Assembly: GCF_000347635.1 (NCBI RefSeq)
Contig: NC_020514.1
Span: forward strand, 3,410,001 to 3,474,000
Source of the DNA: Paraglaciecola psychrophila 170
Lineage (GTDB): Bacteria; Pseudomonadota; Gammaproteobacteria; Enterobacterales; Alteromonadaceae
DNA length: 64,000 nucleotides
Reading direction: 5' to 3'
Made by a program: the position numbers and the translations under genes
Part shown: piece after piece, positions 18,376-27,279 of the stretch
Layout of the letters: each line of letters begins with the position of its first letter
Numbering within the stretch: position 1 is the first letter of the stretch
The notes under the pieces: model-generated
The model's input: only the letters and a program-made list of their open reading frames with translations
Database searches by the model: none
What the model was told of the DNA's origin: nothing

Positions 18376-19276
18376 GTCGCGACTTAAATCGCCTAAATTA
18401 GCGATTATTGGTAAAGGTGCCATAGGCGGGTTAATTGGTTTTAAGTGCTACCAGCTTGGCTATGATTATCAGCACTTAATAAAAACACCCGCGCAACCAC
18501 TGTTTAAGGTAACCGATATAATTGGCGTGTCACATAGTTTCACACCTAATGCCTCAGTGATAACTAAGCCTAACCCATTTGATTTACTGATATTGCCAGT
18601 CAAAGCTTACCAAGTGCTGCCAGTACTCGAACAATTACGACATTATATTCAACCACATCACATAATAATGCTACTCCATAACGGTATGGGTACCATAGAA
18701 CAGGTTAGAGAGAGGCTGCCTAATAACCCCTTGATCGCAGCCACTACAAGTTATGGGGCATTTAAACCGGATGCAAACACACTAATAGAAACGGGTTTAG
18801 GTCACACTCACCTGGGGTGGTTAGGTGATGTTGATTCAGCGTTAAAACAATCAATTGAGCCAATACTTTCTGAACTACTACCACCTAGTCATTGGCATCA
18901 AGATATCAGTTTGGCATTGTGGAAAAAATTAGCGATCAATGGGGTAATTAACCCCCTAACTGCCATTCATAATTTAACAAACGGCGAGCTTGCAGATTTA
19001 AAATTCAGCGCCAGAGTCTCTAATATTTGTAATGAAATAGCACAGGTCATGAAAGCGCTCAATTATCCAGTCAGCAGCGAAGATCTAGTTGTAAATGTTC
19101 AGCAAGTCATAACAGCCACAGCAAATAATTACTCATCTATGCATCAAGATATTAAGTTCAAACGTCAAACCGAAATTGACTTTATTAATGGTTATATCAC
19201 CTCCAAAGCTGCTGAACTAAATATAGAGGTACCACATAACCAGCGTTTGCTTGAGCAAATAAGACAGTTAGAATAA
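18365..19276 (+). CDS. panE: 2-dehydropantoate 2-reductase family protein
   Basis: A 303-residue protein. The N-terminal dinucleotide-binding motif is LAIIGKGAIGGLIG (GxGxxG). LLILPVKAYQVLPVL follows, then LHNGMGTIEQV, TTSYGAFKP and ALWKKLAINGVINPLTAI (the conserved Lys-Asn region), and a C-terminal helical domain. These are the landmarks of ketopantoate reductases, which use NADPH to make pantoate for coenzyme A synthesis. Its start overlaps the frameshifted pseudouridine synthase by 11 bp, so the genes are translationally linked. Paralogues of this family with other substrates exist, hence moderate confidence in the exact role. Confidence 0.8.
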   Translation: MQVKSRLKSPKLAIIGKGAIGGLIGFKCYQLGYDYQHLIKTPAQPLFKVTDIIGVSHSFTPNASVITKPNPFDLLILPVKAYQVLPVLEQLRHYIQPHHIIMLLHNGMGTIEQVRERLPNNPLIAATTSYGAFKPDANTLIETGLGHTHLGWLGDVDSALKQSIEPILSELLPPSHWHQDISLALWKKLAINGVINPLTAIHNLTNGELADLKFSARVSNICNEIAQVMKALNYPVSSEDLVVNVQQVITATANNYSSMHQDIKFKRQTEIDFINGYITSKAAELNIEVPHNQRLLEQIRQLE

Positions 19277-19344
19277 CCAAATCGGCTAAGCTATTACGTC
19301 CGGCGCTCAAGTTATGACATTTTTGTGTTGTCTGTGTCCCCTCA

Positions 19345-19358
19345 TTGACTTAGATCAA
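19345..19358 (+). promoter_or_regulatory. FNR/Anr-type site upstream of the DUF2892 gene
   Basis: TTGACTTAGATCAA matches the FNR consensus TTGAT-N4-ATCAA at 9 of 10 fixed positions, centred about 65 bp upstream of the ATG at 19417. This placement would suit oxygen-responsive activation of the small membrane protein gene. Single sites can occur by chance. Confidence 0.5.
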
Positions 19359-19416
19359 CAACAATAAGATCCGGCTGTTTATACTGATTGCAGATTCAGC
19401 TAACAGGTGCATCATT

Positions 19417-19653
19417 ATGAAACAGAATGTTGGAATTTTAGATACCGCGATCCGCAGTATTATAGGTGTGGCATGCTTAGCCTTAGCGGCCGAAGGCCTT
19501 TTTCCACAAGTTATCTCTATTGCCCTTTTAGTGACTGGGTCATTACTTTGGATAACAAGTAGTTTTGGGGTATGTTTTATCTACAAACTTCTTAACCTAG
19601 ACACATACCCAGGCGCAGGACATGGTTTAACTCAGTGGTATCCAAGCACTTAG
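19417..19653 (+). CDS. DUF2892 small inner-membrane protein
   Basis: A 78-residue protein. MKQNVGILDTAIRSIIGVAC is the usual DUF2892 beginning. Two membrane helices follow (about residues 12-28 and 32-55) and it ends in a short tail. Family members occur alone or fused to rhodanese domains (YgaP) and are linked to sulfur or stress handling, but their function is not established. An FNR-like site upstream suggests induction when oxygen is low. It stands alone between panE and a gene-free region. Confidence 0.75.
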   Translation: MKQNVGILDTAIRSIIGVACLALAAEGLFPQVISIALLVTGSLLWITSSFGVCFIYKLLNLDTYPGAGHGLTQWYPST

Positions 19654-20422
19654 AATAGATATCTCGATACACTTTACCTTTCAGGCCAGTTAAAGCTGTT
19701 TCATATTTATTCCGTAAATTTGGTCAACAGCAAAAAATAGAGTAACCAGACAAAATAGTAGAGAACCATTTTGAACACCTGCAATATGGCTCAAAGGGCA
19801 AAGTAAACGAATTTACTTTGTAACAATGCCGTCGCCACTGCTTTTTCCGCCTTTAACGTTTCAGCACAAAAAAGGCTTATTTTAGGGGCAAATGGCATGG
19901 ATGCCATTTGAGCGAAAGTTGGAGGGAACACATTTGTGGCGAGCCTAAAATAAGTCTTTTTGTACGGTTAAGAACTTTAGTCGCGAGCAGCCATTCTTGG
20001 TTACTTCTTCTGGCTGTTGAAAAAAAACTGGCTTGAAGGGATTCAAGACAAAAACCATCACGCGGACGCCGTGCGGGACGATGGAGCGCAGCGTGCTTTT
20101 CGCTTTTAAAAAATAGAAAGAGCAATTTAACCTCTTCTCAAGTGGGTGTAAATACTTCAAACCATCAATCGCACGTCCCCATTATCGTGCGTGTCCTGAT
20201 AATTATAGTCAATCAAACAGAACTTTTAGTCCAGCTATGTACTTTTTAGTTTGCTTGTAAACTCTGCCTTGGGATGTTTCTTTAAACATACCTGACTCGA
20301 TGTTTTGTAGCACTATTGCAACGAAGAGTGTTTCTCTCAAAAACGCATCAATTACGCTTTATAAGGGAATACACCAGTTCAAATTCAATTTACATTTACA
20401 TTTACAGGTACATACCAGACAC
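19654..20422. other. Gene-free region with nested inverted repeats
   Basis: About 770 bp with no supported gene. It contains nested inverted repeats at 19872-19958, a C+G-richer stretch near 20060-20095, and a short symmetrical CGCACG...CGTGCG near 20169-20190. Leftward open frames at 19877-20125 and 19945-20160 have low-complexity, family-less products and look like chance frames over the repeat element. Confidence 0.5.
19872..19958. repeat. Nested inverted-repeat element
   Basis: Outer arms at 19872-19886 and 19944-19958 pair at 14 of 15 positions. Inside, CAAATGGCAT-GG-ATGCCATTTG (19889-19910) is a perfect 10-bp hairpin with a two-base gap. The following GAGCGAAAG text and the TTACTTCTTCTGGCTGTTG-type sequence downstream resemble dispersed intergenic repeats found in many marine gammaproteobacterial genomes. 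That resemblance is from memory and not tested. Confidence 0.5.
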
Positions 20423-20448
20423 AAAAAAAGGACACCAAGGTGCCCTTT
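20423..20448 (-). terminator. Intrinsic terminator of prfB-lysS
   Basis: Read leftward: AAAGGGCACC-TT-GGTGTCCTTT followed by a run of T (complement of the A run at 20423-20429). The stem has one mismatch or wobble. It lies 21 bp after the lysS stop. Confidence 0.8.
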
Positions 20449-20468
20449 CTAAAATAAAAACCTATTAA

Positions 20469-22013
20469 CTATTCAGCCGGAACTTCAGGCTTCATATGTG
20501 GGAACAAAATCACATCTTTAATAGTTGGGCTATCCGTAAACAACATAACCAAACGATCGATACCAATACCTTCTCCCGCTGTTGGAGGTAAGCCGTATTC
20601 TAAGGCACGAATGTAATCCTCATCAAAGTGCATCGCTTCATCATCGCCAGCGTCTTTTTCTTCCACTTGTTTACGGAAACGAGCAGCTTGGTCTTCAGAG
20701 TCATTTAATTCCGAGAAACCGTTAGCAAGTTCACGCCCACCCACAAAAAACTCAAAACGGTCGGTGACAAAACTGTTGTCATCGTTTCTACGTGCCAATG
20801 GTGAGACTTCCCAAGGGTAAGCGGTGATGAAGGTGGGTTGGTCAAGTTTTTCTTCAGCCGTAGCTTCAAAAATTTCACACAAATATTTTCCTGCACCCCA
20901 AATCCCGTCTACTTCTGGCTCTTTAATATGCAACTGCTTAGCCATGACTTTAAGTTCAGCTAAATGGTTTTCAGGATCATTAATCGCTTCAACATTGGCT
21001 TCTGGCCAATATTTGATAACGGCATCATTCATGGTTAAACGAGCAAATGGCAGGCCAAAATCATAGTTTACTTCACTGACTACATTGCCTTCAGCGTCTT
21101 TAGTGGTGTTTTTGATAATGGTGGTGCCCAACACGTCTTGCGCCACTTTACGTAACATTTCTTCGGTTAGATTCATTAAATCATGATAATCAGCATAGGA
21201 CTGATAAAACTCTAACATCGTGAATTCAGGGTTATGCCTAGTAGACAGTCCTTCGTTTCTAAAGTTACGGTTGATTTCGAACACGCGCTCAAACCCACCT
21301 ACCACTAAACGTTTAAGATAAAGTTCTGGGGCAACACGTAAATACATATCGATATCAAGGGCGTTGTGATGAGTGGTGAAAGGTTTTGCTGTAGCACCGC
21401 CCGGTATCACTTGCAACATAGGGGTTTCAACTTCCATAAAATCACGTTCGATTAAAAAGTTACGAATACCACTGACCACTTTACTGCGGATCATAAACGT
21501 ATCACGAGTTTGCTGATTAGTGATCAAGTCCACATAACGCTGACGATACTTAGTTTCTTGATCAGCCAATCCATGGAATTTTTCTGGTAGCGGACGCAAC
21601 GACTTAGTCAACAATTGGTATTCGGCCATATCGACATACAGATCACCTTTACCTGACTTGTGTAACACGCCCTTCACACCAATGATGTCACCGATATCCA
21701 AACTACCATAACGTTCTTTTATGTCTTTTTGAGCATCTTTGGAAGCATAAGCTTGGATCTTACCGGTCATATCTTGTAATGACATAAAAGGTCCACGCTT
21801 AGCTAAAATACGACCTGCAATACTCACTACTTTTCCAAGTTCTTCTAAAGCAGGTTTTTCATGCTCACCAAAGGCTTGTTGTAATTCATCACTGTAAAAT
21901 TCACGACGAAAGTCATTGGGGTAACCATTGGATTTACAATTTTCTCTTATATTAGAAAGTTTGGCGCGGCGCTCTGCAATCAACTTATTTTCATCTTGTG
22001 TTTGTTCGGTCAT
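20469..22013 (-). CDS. lysS: Lysyl-tRNA synthetase, class II
   Basis: A 514-residue class II synthetase. The N-terminal OB-fold anticodon-binding domain includes [20 protein letters not shown] near residue 65. The catalytic core has motif 2 ([20 protein letters not shown]) and motif 3 ([19 protein letters not shown]) near the C-terminus. The length is close to E. coli LysS (505). It charges tRNA-Lys in the cytoplasm. It is 34 bp downstream of prfB, the conserved prfB-lysS gene order of gammaproteobacteria, and ends at a good intrinsic terminator. Confidence 0.98.
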   Translation of the reverse strand: MTEQTQDENKLIAERRAKLSNIRENCKSNGYPNDFRREFYSDELQQAFGEHEKPALEELGKVVSIAGRILAKRGPFMSLQDMTGKIQAYASKDAQKDIKERYGSLDIGDIIGVKGVLHKSGKGDLYVDMAEYQLLTKSLRPLPEKFHGLADQETKYRQRYVDLITNQQTRDTFMIRSKVVSGIRNFLIERDFMEVETPMLQVIPGGATAKPFTTHHNALDIDMYLRVAPELYLKRLVVGGFERVFEINRNFRNEGLSTRHNPEFTMLEFYQSYADYHDLMNLTEEMLRKVAQDVLGTTIIKNTTKDAEGNVVSEVNYDFGLPFARLTMNDAVIKYWPEANVEAINDPENHLAELKVMAKQLHIKEPEVDGIWGAGKYLCEIFEATAEEKLDQPTFITAYPWEVSPLARRNDDNSFVTDRFEFFVGGRELANGFSELNDSEDQAARFRKQVEEKDAGDDEAMHFDEDYIRALEYGLPPTAGEGIGIDRLVMLFTDSPTIKDVILFPHMKPEVPAE

Positions 22014-22047
22014 CGACTTTCCTGATATCTCTTTGCTGTGATAGGTA

Positions 22048-23146
22048 TTACAGACCAGACTTTAAACTGGCTTGAATAAATTTGTCTAAATCGCCGTCTA
22101 ATACGGCTTGTGTGTTCCTGGTTTCTACCCCAGTACGTAAATCTTTAATCCGAGAGTCATCCAATACATAAGAGCGTATTTGGCTGCCCCACCCTATGTC
22201 AGACTTTCCGTCTTCCATGGTTTGTTTTTCTTGATTCTGTTTATGCATTTCATGTTCATACAGCTTGGCTTTTAATTGTTTCATAGCCTGTGCTTTGTTT
22301 TTATGCTGCGAACGATCGTTTTGACATTGCACCACTATGTTGGTGGGTTCGTGTGTAATACGTACCGCCGAATCGGTGCGGTTAACGTGTTGGCCACCGG
22401 CTCCTGAGGCACGATAGGTATCGATTCTTAAGTCAGAAGGATCGATTTCAATCTCTATATCGTCATCCACTTCAGGATAAGCAAAAGCAGAAGCGAAAGA
22501 CGTATGTCTGCGGCTTCCAGAATCAAAAGGTGATTTCCTCACTAATCGATGTACACCAGTCTCTGTGCGGATCCAACCAAATGCGTAATCACCACTAAAT
22601 TTAATCGTGGCACTTTTAATGCCGGCAACATCACCGTCTGACACTTCAATTAATTCAGTTTTAAAGCCGTGGGCTTCGCCCCAGCGCAAATACATACGAA
22701 GTAGCATATTGGCCCAATCTTGCGCCTCGGTGCCGCCTGACCCTGACTGAATATCAATGTATCCATGGTTGGCATCATTGGGACCAGAAAACATGCGTCT
22801 AAATTCGAGTAATTCGAGTTTTTTAATCAGCTCAGCAAGTTCAGACTCGGCTTCATCAAACGTATATTGATCTTCAGCTTCAACGGCTAGATCAACCAAA
22901 CCTTCAACGTCTTCCGTTCCTTGCTCTAATAAAACAATGGTATCAACTACTAGTTCAAGAGCTGCTTTTTCTTTACCTAAGGCTTGGGCTCGCTCAGGTT
23001 GATTCCAGACATCAGGGCTTTCTAATTCGCGATTAACTTCTTCAAGCCGCTCTTTCTTTTGATCATAGTCAAAGATACCCCCGAAGTGACTCGGCACGAA
23101 GTCTTATATCCGCTAACGCATTGTGTACTGGATTGATTTCAAACAT
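22048..23146 (-). CDS. prfB: Peptide chain release factor 2 with programmed +1 frameshift
   Basis: The gene starts at ATG 23144-23146: [20 protein letters not shown], then LRGYL and an in-frame UGA at codon 26 (23069-23071). Moving to the +1 frame restores [17 protein letters not shown] and the rest of RF2. It includes [15 protein letters not shown], the GGQ peptidyl-hydrolysis motif ([19 protein letters not shown]) and the C-terminal domain. The recognition tripeptide region is SPFDSG. RF2 reads UGA and UAA stops, and its own UGA provides autoregulation. The frame of the main body can be followed upstream to 23097, but that start is not real. Confidence 0.97.
23069..23083 (-). other. prfB: prfB +1 recoding site
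   Basis: The leftward sequence CGG GGG TAT CTT TGA C has the canonical arrangement: a Shine-Dalgarno-like GGGGG, the slippery CUU codon, then UGA followed by C. The CTT codon is at 23072-23074 and TGA at 23069-23071. Low RF2 lets the ribosome slip +1 on CUU-U. Confidence 0.95.
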
Positions 23147-23240
23147 GAATAATAGGGTTACACTCGAAATAAAAGGAGACAGATTTTAACGGATTTTACG
23201 CGCTAATAATAGGGAGAGTACTAGAATTAACCAAGCGAAC

Positions 23241-24095
23241 TTATTGTTTAGTTGTTAGCTCTTTGGTTTTAGATTTAGCTTTATCTTTTTCAGAATACCA
23301 ATGTCCCATAAAATCAGCATAAATGGCTTGCTCAATTTCAATCGCTCGTTCTGTAGGGCAAAAGATAGTAATGCCGATTTCCGTATCCCCAAGTTCAGTA
23401 GTTGATACTTTAATATGTGGGTCGGGGCCAGCAATGGTTATGTCTAAACGCCTTTCAATCATTTGATTATAACGGACCGCAACATCATAAAAATCTGCAC
23501 AATAAGATTTTGCAATCTCGACTATTTTATCAATAAACACAAAGGGATTAACACTTTGATCTCGGGTAATAATAAAATGATGTGTGGCATAACGTTTTAA
23601 AAAATTTAAGTTTTTGATGGGGCTAGTCATTAATTTATTATTAGGGATAAACAATGTTTTACCTGTGTATTCGTAGGTCTTAATGTTTACTTCTAATAGT
23701 GTGGTTTTTATCCAATCTGTGGCCGAGACTTCGCCAACAAAATGATCGACTTCAATCCAGTCGCCGATACGGAAAGGGCGAGTTGAAACTAAATAGAAAA
23801 AACCAATAACACATTGAATGAATTCACGGGTCGCCAACACTATAGCCACAGAAAAAGCCGCAATTGAAAATGCGAACGTTTGCATTTCTACCGCCCAAAG
23901 ACTAAACAATAATACTATGAGTACAAAATTTAAAAAATTCTTAACGTTGTTAACTAAATCCCTTCTGTCTTCACCTTTATTTTTAGCGTATTTTCGCACC
24001 AATTTTACGAGTCCATATTTCGTCAGCAATGCTAAAAACGTGATGGAGAAGGTTAAAATCAATTTGTTTTCAAAAATGTTCTGTATAAATTCCAT
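23241..24095 (-). CDS. MscS-family mechanosensitive channel
   Basis: A protein of 284 residues from the preferred start at ATG 24093-24095 (MEFIQNIFENKLIL). An upstream start at 24176 would add an unusual hydrophobic leader. Three membrane segments are followed by the MscS core: FSIAAFSVAIVLATREFIQC as TM3, RPFRIGDWIEVDHFVGEVSA as the beta domain, and TLLEVNIKTYEYTGKTLFIP, then a cytoplasmic alpha/beta domain. It should gate on membrane tension in the inner membrane. It stands alone, 94 bp after prfB's start region. Confidence 0.85.
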   Translation of the reverse strand: MEFIQNIFENKLILTFSITFLALLTKYGLVKLVRKYAKNKGEDRRDLVNNVKNFLNFVLIVLLFSLWAVEMQTFAFSIAAFSVAIVLATREFIQCVIGFFYLVSTRPFRIGDWIEVDHFVGEVSATDWIKTTLLEVNIKTYEYTGKTLFIPNNKLMTSPIKNLNFLKRYATHHFIITRDQSVNPFVFIDKIVEIAKSYCADFYDVAVRYNQMIERRLDITIAGPDPHIKVSTTELGDTEIGITIFCPTERAIEIEQAIYADFMGHWYSEKDKAKSKTKELTTKQ

Positions 24096-24237
24096 ATAGA
24101 ATTTTAGCTTATAAGAGTCTAAAAATACAAAGTATACACAACTATGAATAAGAGAATATATTGATTGCTCCCACATATAAAAATAACACTTTACCTTAAG
24201 CCTAGGCTACAAGTAATATAAAACTATCTATTAGCAG

Positions 24238-25010
24238 ATGTTAAAATTGTACATTGCTATTTTATCTCGAAACCCAAAGCTTTATTCAACTCCCCTCTAA
24301 TTGAGGCCGGAACAGCCCTTGGTCATCAAGTAGATGTTATTGATACTATGCACTGTTATATCGACATCACCAGTAGCCGAGCTTTTGTCAGATATAATGG
24401 TAAACCACACCCTTATTATGCGGTTATTCAACGTATAGGTGCATCGGTTACTTTTTATGTCACCTCTGTGATTAGGCAATTCGAAATGATGGGCACCTTT
24501 AGTGTTAATGAATCAGTGGCCATTAGTCGTTCTAGGAACAAATTACGGTCATTACAACTACTATATCGAAAGGGCATTGGCATGCCAAGAACAGGTTTTG
24601 CTCACTACTGTGACAAAGTTGACGATTTAATCAAAAATCTAGGCGGTGCGCCCGTTGTAATCAAATTACTTGAAGGAACTCAAGGTATTGGCCTGGTTTC
24701 AGTCCATACACAGAAGACAGAAGAATGGGAATACCGTTCAAACCTTCACCGAGGAGGCTCTGCCAGCATCGTTAAACTCTCGCCTGCAGAACGAAAAACT
24801 GCGATGGATGCCGATAAAATCATGGGATTAAATATGTGTGGGGTGGATATTTTACGCGCCAACTCTGGACCAGGTGTCATAGAGGCTAACTCATCACCGG
24901 GCTTGGGCGACGTTAAAACCGCTACAGGTAAGTATGTGGCCAGAATGATTATTAGGTTTTTAGAAAAAAATGCCAAACCCAATAACAACAAAACCCAAGG
25001 AAAAGGCTAA
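24238..25010 (+). pseudogene. rimK: rimK (S6-glutamate ligase family), frameshift and internal deletion
   Basis: Compared with E. coli RimK (300 residues), the gene is broken twice. The first 20 codons from ATG 24238 ([13 protein letters not shown]) run into TAA at 24298-24300. The continuation [16 protein letters not shown] is one frame over, so one base is missing near 24291-24296. The remaining frame (24348-25010) has [40 protein letters not shown] and [17 protein letters not shown]. Between GTQGIGLV and YRSNLHRGG it lacks about 45-50 codons, the part that in RimK carries the ATP hinge (ILVQEYI). An ATP-grasp enzyme without this cannot be active. The downstream partner genes are intact. 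Confidence 0.88.
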
Positions 25011-26036
25011 ATGCAAGTGCTTGAAATTGGTGGCGTCAGAGTAAAACCAGGTGAAACAAAACGTATAGAACTGCCTATGCCACCTCTCTATACTGATACT
25101 AGAATGTCTATGCCAGTGCACGTACAACGGGGTAAAAGAGATGGCCCAACCATGTTTGTTAGTGCTGCGGTACACGGAGATGAATTGAATGGTATTGAAA
25201 TTGTCAACCGATTACTAAAAAGCAAATCAATCAAGTTTTTACGAGGCACACTTATCGCGGTGCCTATTGTAAATGGTTATGGCGTGCTGAGTCAAAGTCG
25301 CTATTTACCTGATAGAAGGGATCTTAATAGGAGCTTCCCAGGAAGCCCAAAAGGTTCTATTGCCGGAAGACTAGCGCACTTATTTTTAAATGAAATAGTC
25401 GCTAAGTGTGACGTAGGTATTGACTTGCACACTGGTGCTATACATCGCAGTAACCTTCCTCAAATCCGAGCAAACTTGGATGATGTAGAAACATTTGCCA
25501 TGGCAGAATCGTTTGGATTACCTGTGTTACTTAATGCAGACATCCGACCTGGAACACTCAGACAGGCAGCTGGAGATTTAGGCGTAAAAGTGATTCTATA
25601 CGAAGCAGGTGAGGCCCTTAGATACGATGAGTTTTCCATACGTGCCGGGGTGAAAGGTGTGGTTAACGTCATGCGTGAAATCGGTATGTTAAATAAACGT
25701 CAACGCAAAGGTCATAAAATCTCTAAGTTTGTGGCACGTCAAAGTGGTTGGGTACGTGCAACAGAAAGCGGCTTTGTAAGCCATGTTGCCCAATTAGGTG
25801 ACCATGTTAACAAAGGAGCTTTATTGGCTATTATTGCCGATCCATACGGAACTGAATTAAGCAAAGTACTTTGCCCTGAAGAAGGCGTGATTATAGGCAA
25901 ACAAAATATTCCCTTAACTCAAGAGGGTGAAGCTATGTATCACATTGCTTATTTTAGAAAGCCCGACTCAGTCGCCGAACACCTTGAACTGTTACAAGAC
26001 AACTTTGTTTTGGATCACCCTTCTATTATTGATTAA
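25011..26036 (+). CDS. Succinylglutamate desuccinylase/aspartoacylase-family protein in the rimK operon
   Basis: A 341-residue member of the AstE/AspA zinc-carboxypeptidase-like family (M14-related). It shows VSAAVHGDELNGIEI (zinc ligands H and E), DLNRSFPGSPKGS and GIDLHTGAIHR (third zinc ligand), and a C-terminal lipoyl-like beta domain (GFVSHVAQLGDHVNKGALL). It starts immediately after the rimK remnant and is followed 12 bp later by the retropepsin-like protease gene. These three genes are a recurrent cluster in marine gammaproteobacteria. It probably removes an acyl or glutamyl-type modification, but the substrate is unproven. Confidence 0.85.
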   Translation: MQVLEIGGVRVKPGETKRIELPMPPLYTDTRMSMPVHVQRGKRDGPTMFVSAAVHGDELNGIEIVNRLLKSKSIKFLRGTLIAVPIVNGYGVLSQSRYLPDRRDLNRSFPGSPKGSIAGRLAHLFLNEIVAKCDVGIDLHTGAIHRSNLPQIRANLDDVETFAMAESFGLPVLLNADIRPGTLRQAAGDLGVKVILYEAGEALRYDEFSIRAGVKGVVNVMREIGMLNKRQRKGHKISKFVARQSGWVRATESGFVSHVAQLGDHVNKGALLAIIADPYGTELSKVLCPEEGVIIGKQNIPLTQEGEAMYHIAYFRKPDSVAEHLELLQDNFVLDHPSIID

Positions 26037-26048
26037 AGAGTAACGTAG

Positions 26049-26477
26049 ATGAACAACAAAAATTTAGTTGGTGCACTTGAATTATGTGATTTACCACAAC
26101 TTAAGCTTAACGGATTAGAAACAAGAGTCGACACGGGTGCTGCCACATCATCGCTGCATGTGGACAATATCGTTGAATTTAAAAAGGTAAAGGAAAAGTG
26201 GGTAAAATTTGATATCCACCCTGACACACATGATGTGAGTCAAGTGGTACAAAGGGAAGCCAAGGTCAAAAGTGTACGCAGGGTTAAGAGCTCTAACGCT
26301 ACACATCAAAGACGTATGGTAATCGAAACCGATATATTAATTGCTGGTATGCAATGGTGTATCGAGCTAACACTGACAGATCGGTCTGAAATGAAATATC
26401 TTATGTTGCTTGGCAGAGAGGCCATGTCTGGGCGCTTAATTGTTGACCCAGAACATGAGTTTTTACTACCCAAATAG
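26049..26477 (+). CDS. rimB: RimK-associated retropepsin-like protease (PF05618 family)
   Basis: A 142-residue protein containing LETRVDTGAATSSLHVDNI, the Asp-Thr-Gly catalytic motif of retropepsin-like aspartic proteases (D27). It also has LTDRSEMKYLMLLGREAMSG, the usual second half. In Pseudomonas the homologue RimB is encoded with RimK and processes or modulates poly-glutamylated ribosomal protein S6. Here it is the last gene of the cluster with a broken rimK. The symbol follows that naming and is given at family level. Confidence 0.82.
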   Translation: MNNKNLVGALELCDLPQLKLNGLETRVDTGAATSSLHVDNIVEFKKVKEKWVKFDIHPDTHDVSQVVQREAKVKSVRRVKSSNATHQRRMVIETDILIAGMQWCIELTLTDRSEMKYLMLLGREAMSGRLIVDPEHEFLLPK

Positions 26478-26508
26478 GCAAAGACATTATTATTAAGAAT
26501 GCCTTTGC
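26478..26508. terminator. Hairpin between convergent genes
   Basis: GCAAAGACATT (26478-26488) pairs with AATGCCTTTGC (26498-26508) at 10 of 11 positions with a 9-base loop. It begins at the rimB stop and lies between convergent genes. No strong T run follows on either side, so it is a weak terminator candidate. Confidence 0.4.
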
Positions 26509-26543
26509 AAACATCAAACTGAAACCTAGCTATATTTAACTGT

Positions 26544-27116
26544 TTAGGCTTTTAACTTAGTTAGGGTTTCGACCAACTCTTTTCCAAGAGACTTTAACGC
26601 TTTTTCGGTTTTCACATCGTTAATATTGCCGTTGCCATCAAACATAGCAAACGCGCCACCTACAGCTTTTTGATTGGGTAGTACCATAGTGCCTAAATTT
26701 TCCATTAGCATACGCAATACAACTAAAACCCGCATACCGCCTAATGCGCCTGGAGATGCGCCCATGATCGCTGCTACCTTGCCCCGATAGGCCGCCATAT
26801 TGGCTTCATCACCGGTTTTTCTGGATGCCCAATCAATCGCATTCTTAAATAAGCTACTATAGGAGCTGTTGTATTCAGGAGATGAAATTAAAAAGCCGTC
26901 ATGACTTATCATTAATTCCTTGAAGGCTTGAGCAGCAACTGGCATACCTTGTTGTGCTTCTAAATCTTCATTAAAAATAGGCATGTCAAAATCTTCAAGG
27001 TTGACGATAGTGACCTCTGCGCCAGCCTCCCTAGCACCTTTCGCAGCAATAGCGACCACTTTTTTATTAACTGAATCTTTTCTACCACTGCCTGCAAAAG
27101 CCAGAATTTTTATCAT
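26544..27116 (-). CDS. NADPH-dependent FMN reductase family protein
   Basis: A 190-residue flavodoxin-like protein. KILAFAGSGRKDSVNKKV provides the FMN-phosphate loop, SPEYNSSYSSLFKNAIDW is the family signature, and MGASPGALGGMRVLVVLRML follows, as in ChrR/YieF-type quinone or azo reductases. Expected to be a cytoplasmic dimer reducing quinones or other electrophiles with NAD(P)H. It is a single gene, 163 bp beyond the argS end region, with no evident partner. Confidence 0.88.
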   Translation of the reverse strand: MIKILAFAGSGRKDSVNKKVVAIAAKGAREAGAEVTIVNLEDFDMPIFNEDLEAQQGMPVAAQAFKELMISHDGFLISSPEYNSSYSSLFKNAIDWASRKTGDEANMAAYRGKVAAIMGASPGALGGMRVLVVLRMLMENLGTMVLPNQKAVGGAFAMFDGNGNINDVKTEKALKSLGKELVETLTKLKA

Positions 27117-27204
27117 ATTGGTTGTCTCACTTGTTAGTAAATATTGGTAGATAAGCCATGCACAATATTAAGTATGCTTTATCCAAAATTATTTTATATC
27201 ATCT

Positions 27205-27242
27205 AAAAACGAACAACCCGCTAAATAGCGGGTTGTTCGTTT
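27205..27242. terminator. Strong bidirectional terminator below argS
   Basis: GAACAACCCGCTA (27211-27223) pairs perfectly with 27226-27238, and flanking AAAC/GTTT extends the stem to 17 bp. Leftward it is followed by five T (complement of 27205-27209), fitting termination of argS. Confidence 0.85.
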
Positions 27243-27279
27243 ATGTGTTGCTTTAGCTCGAACCCCAACACTAAAAACA

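Noticed and set aside
19877..20160. Leftward open frames over the nested repeat
   Set aside because: Two overlapping frames with no family resemblance over a structured repeat element; likely chance.
22048..23097. A shorter prfB start at 23097
   Set aside because: This start only exists in the post-slip frame; the true ATG is at 23144-23146 with the canonical recoding site between.
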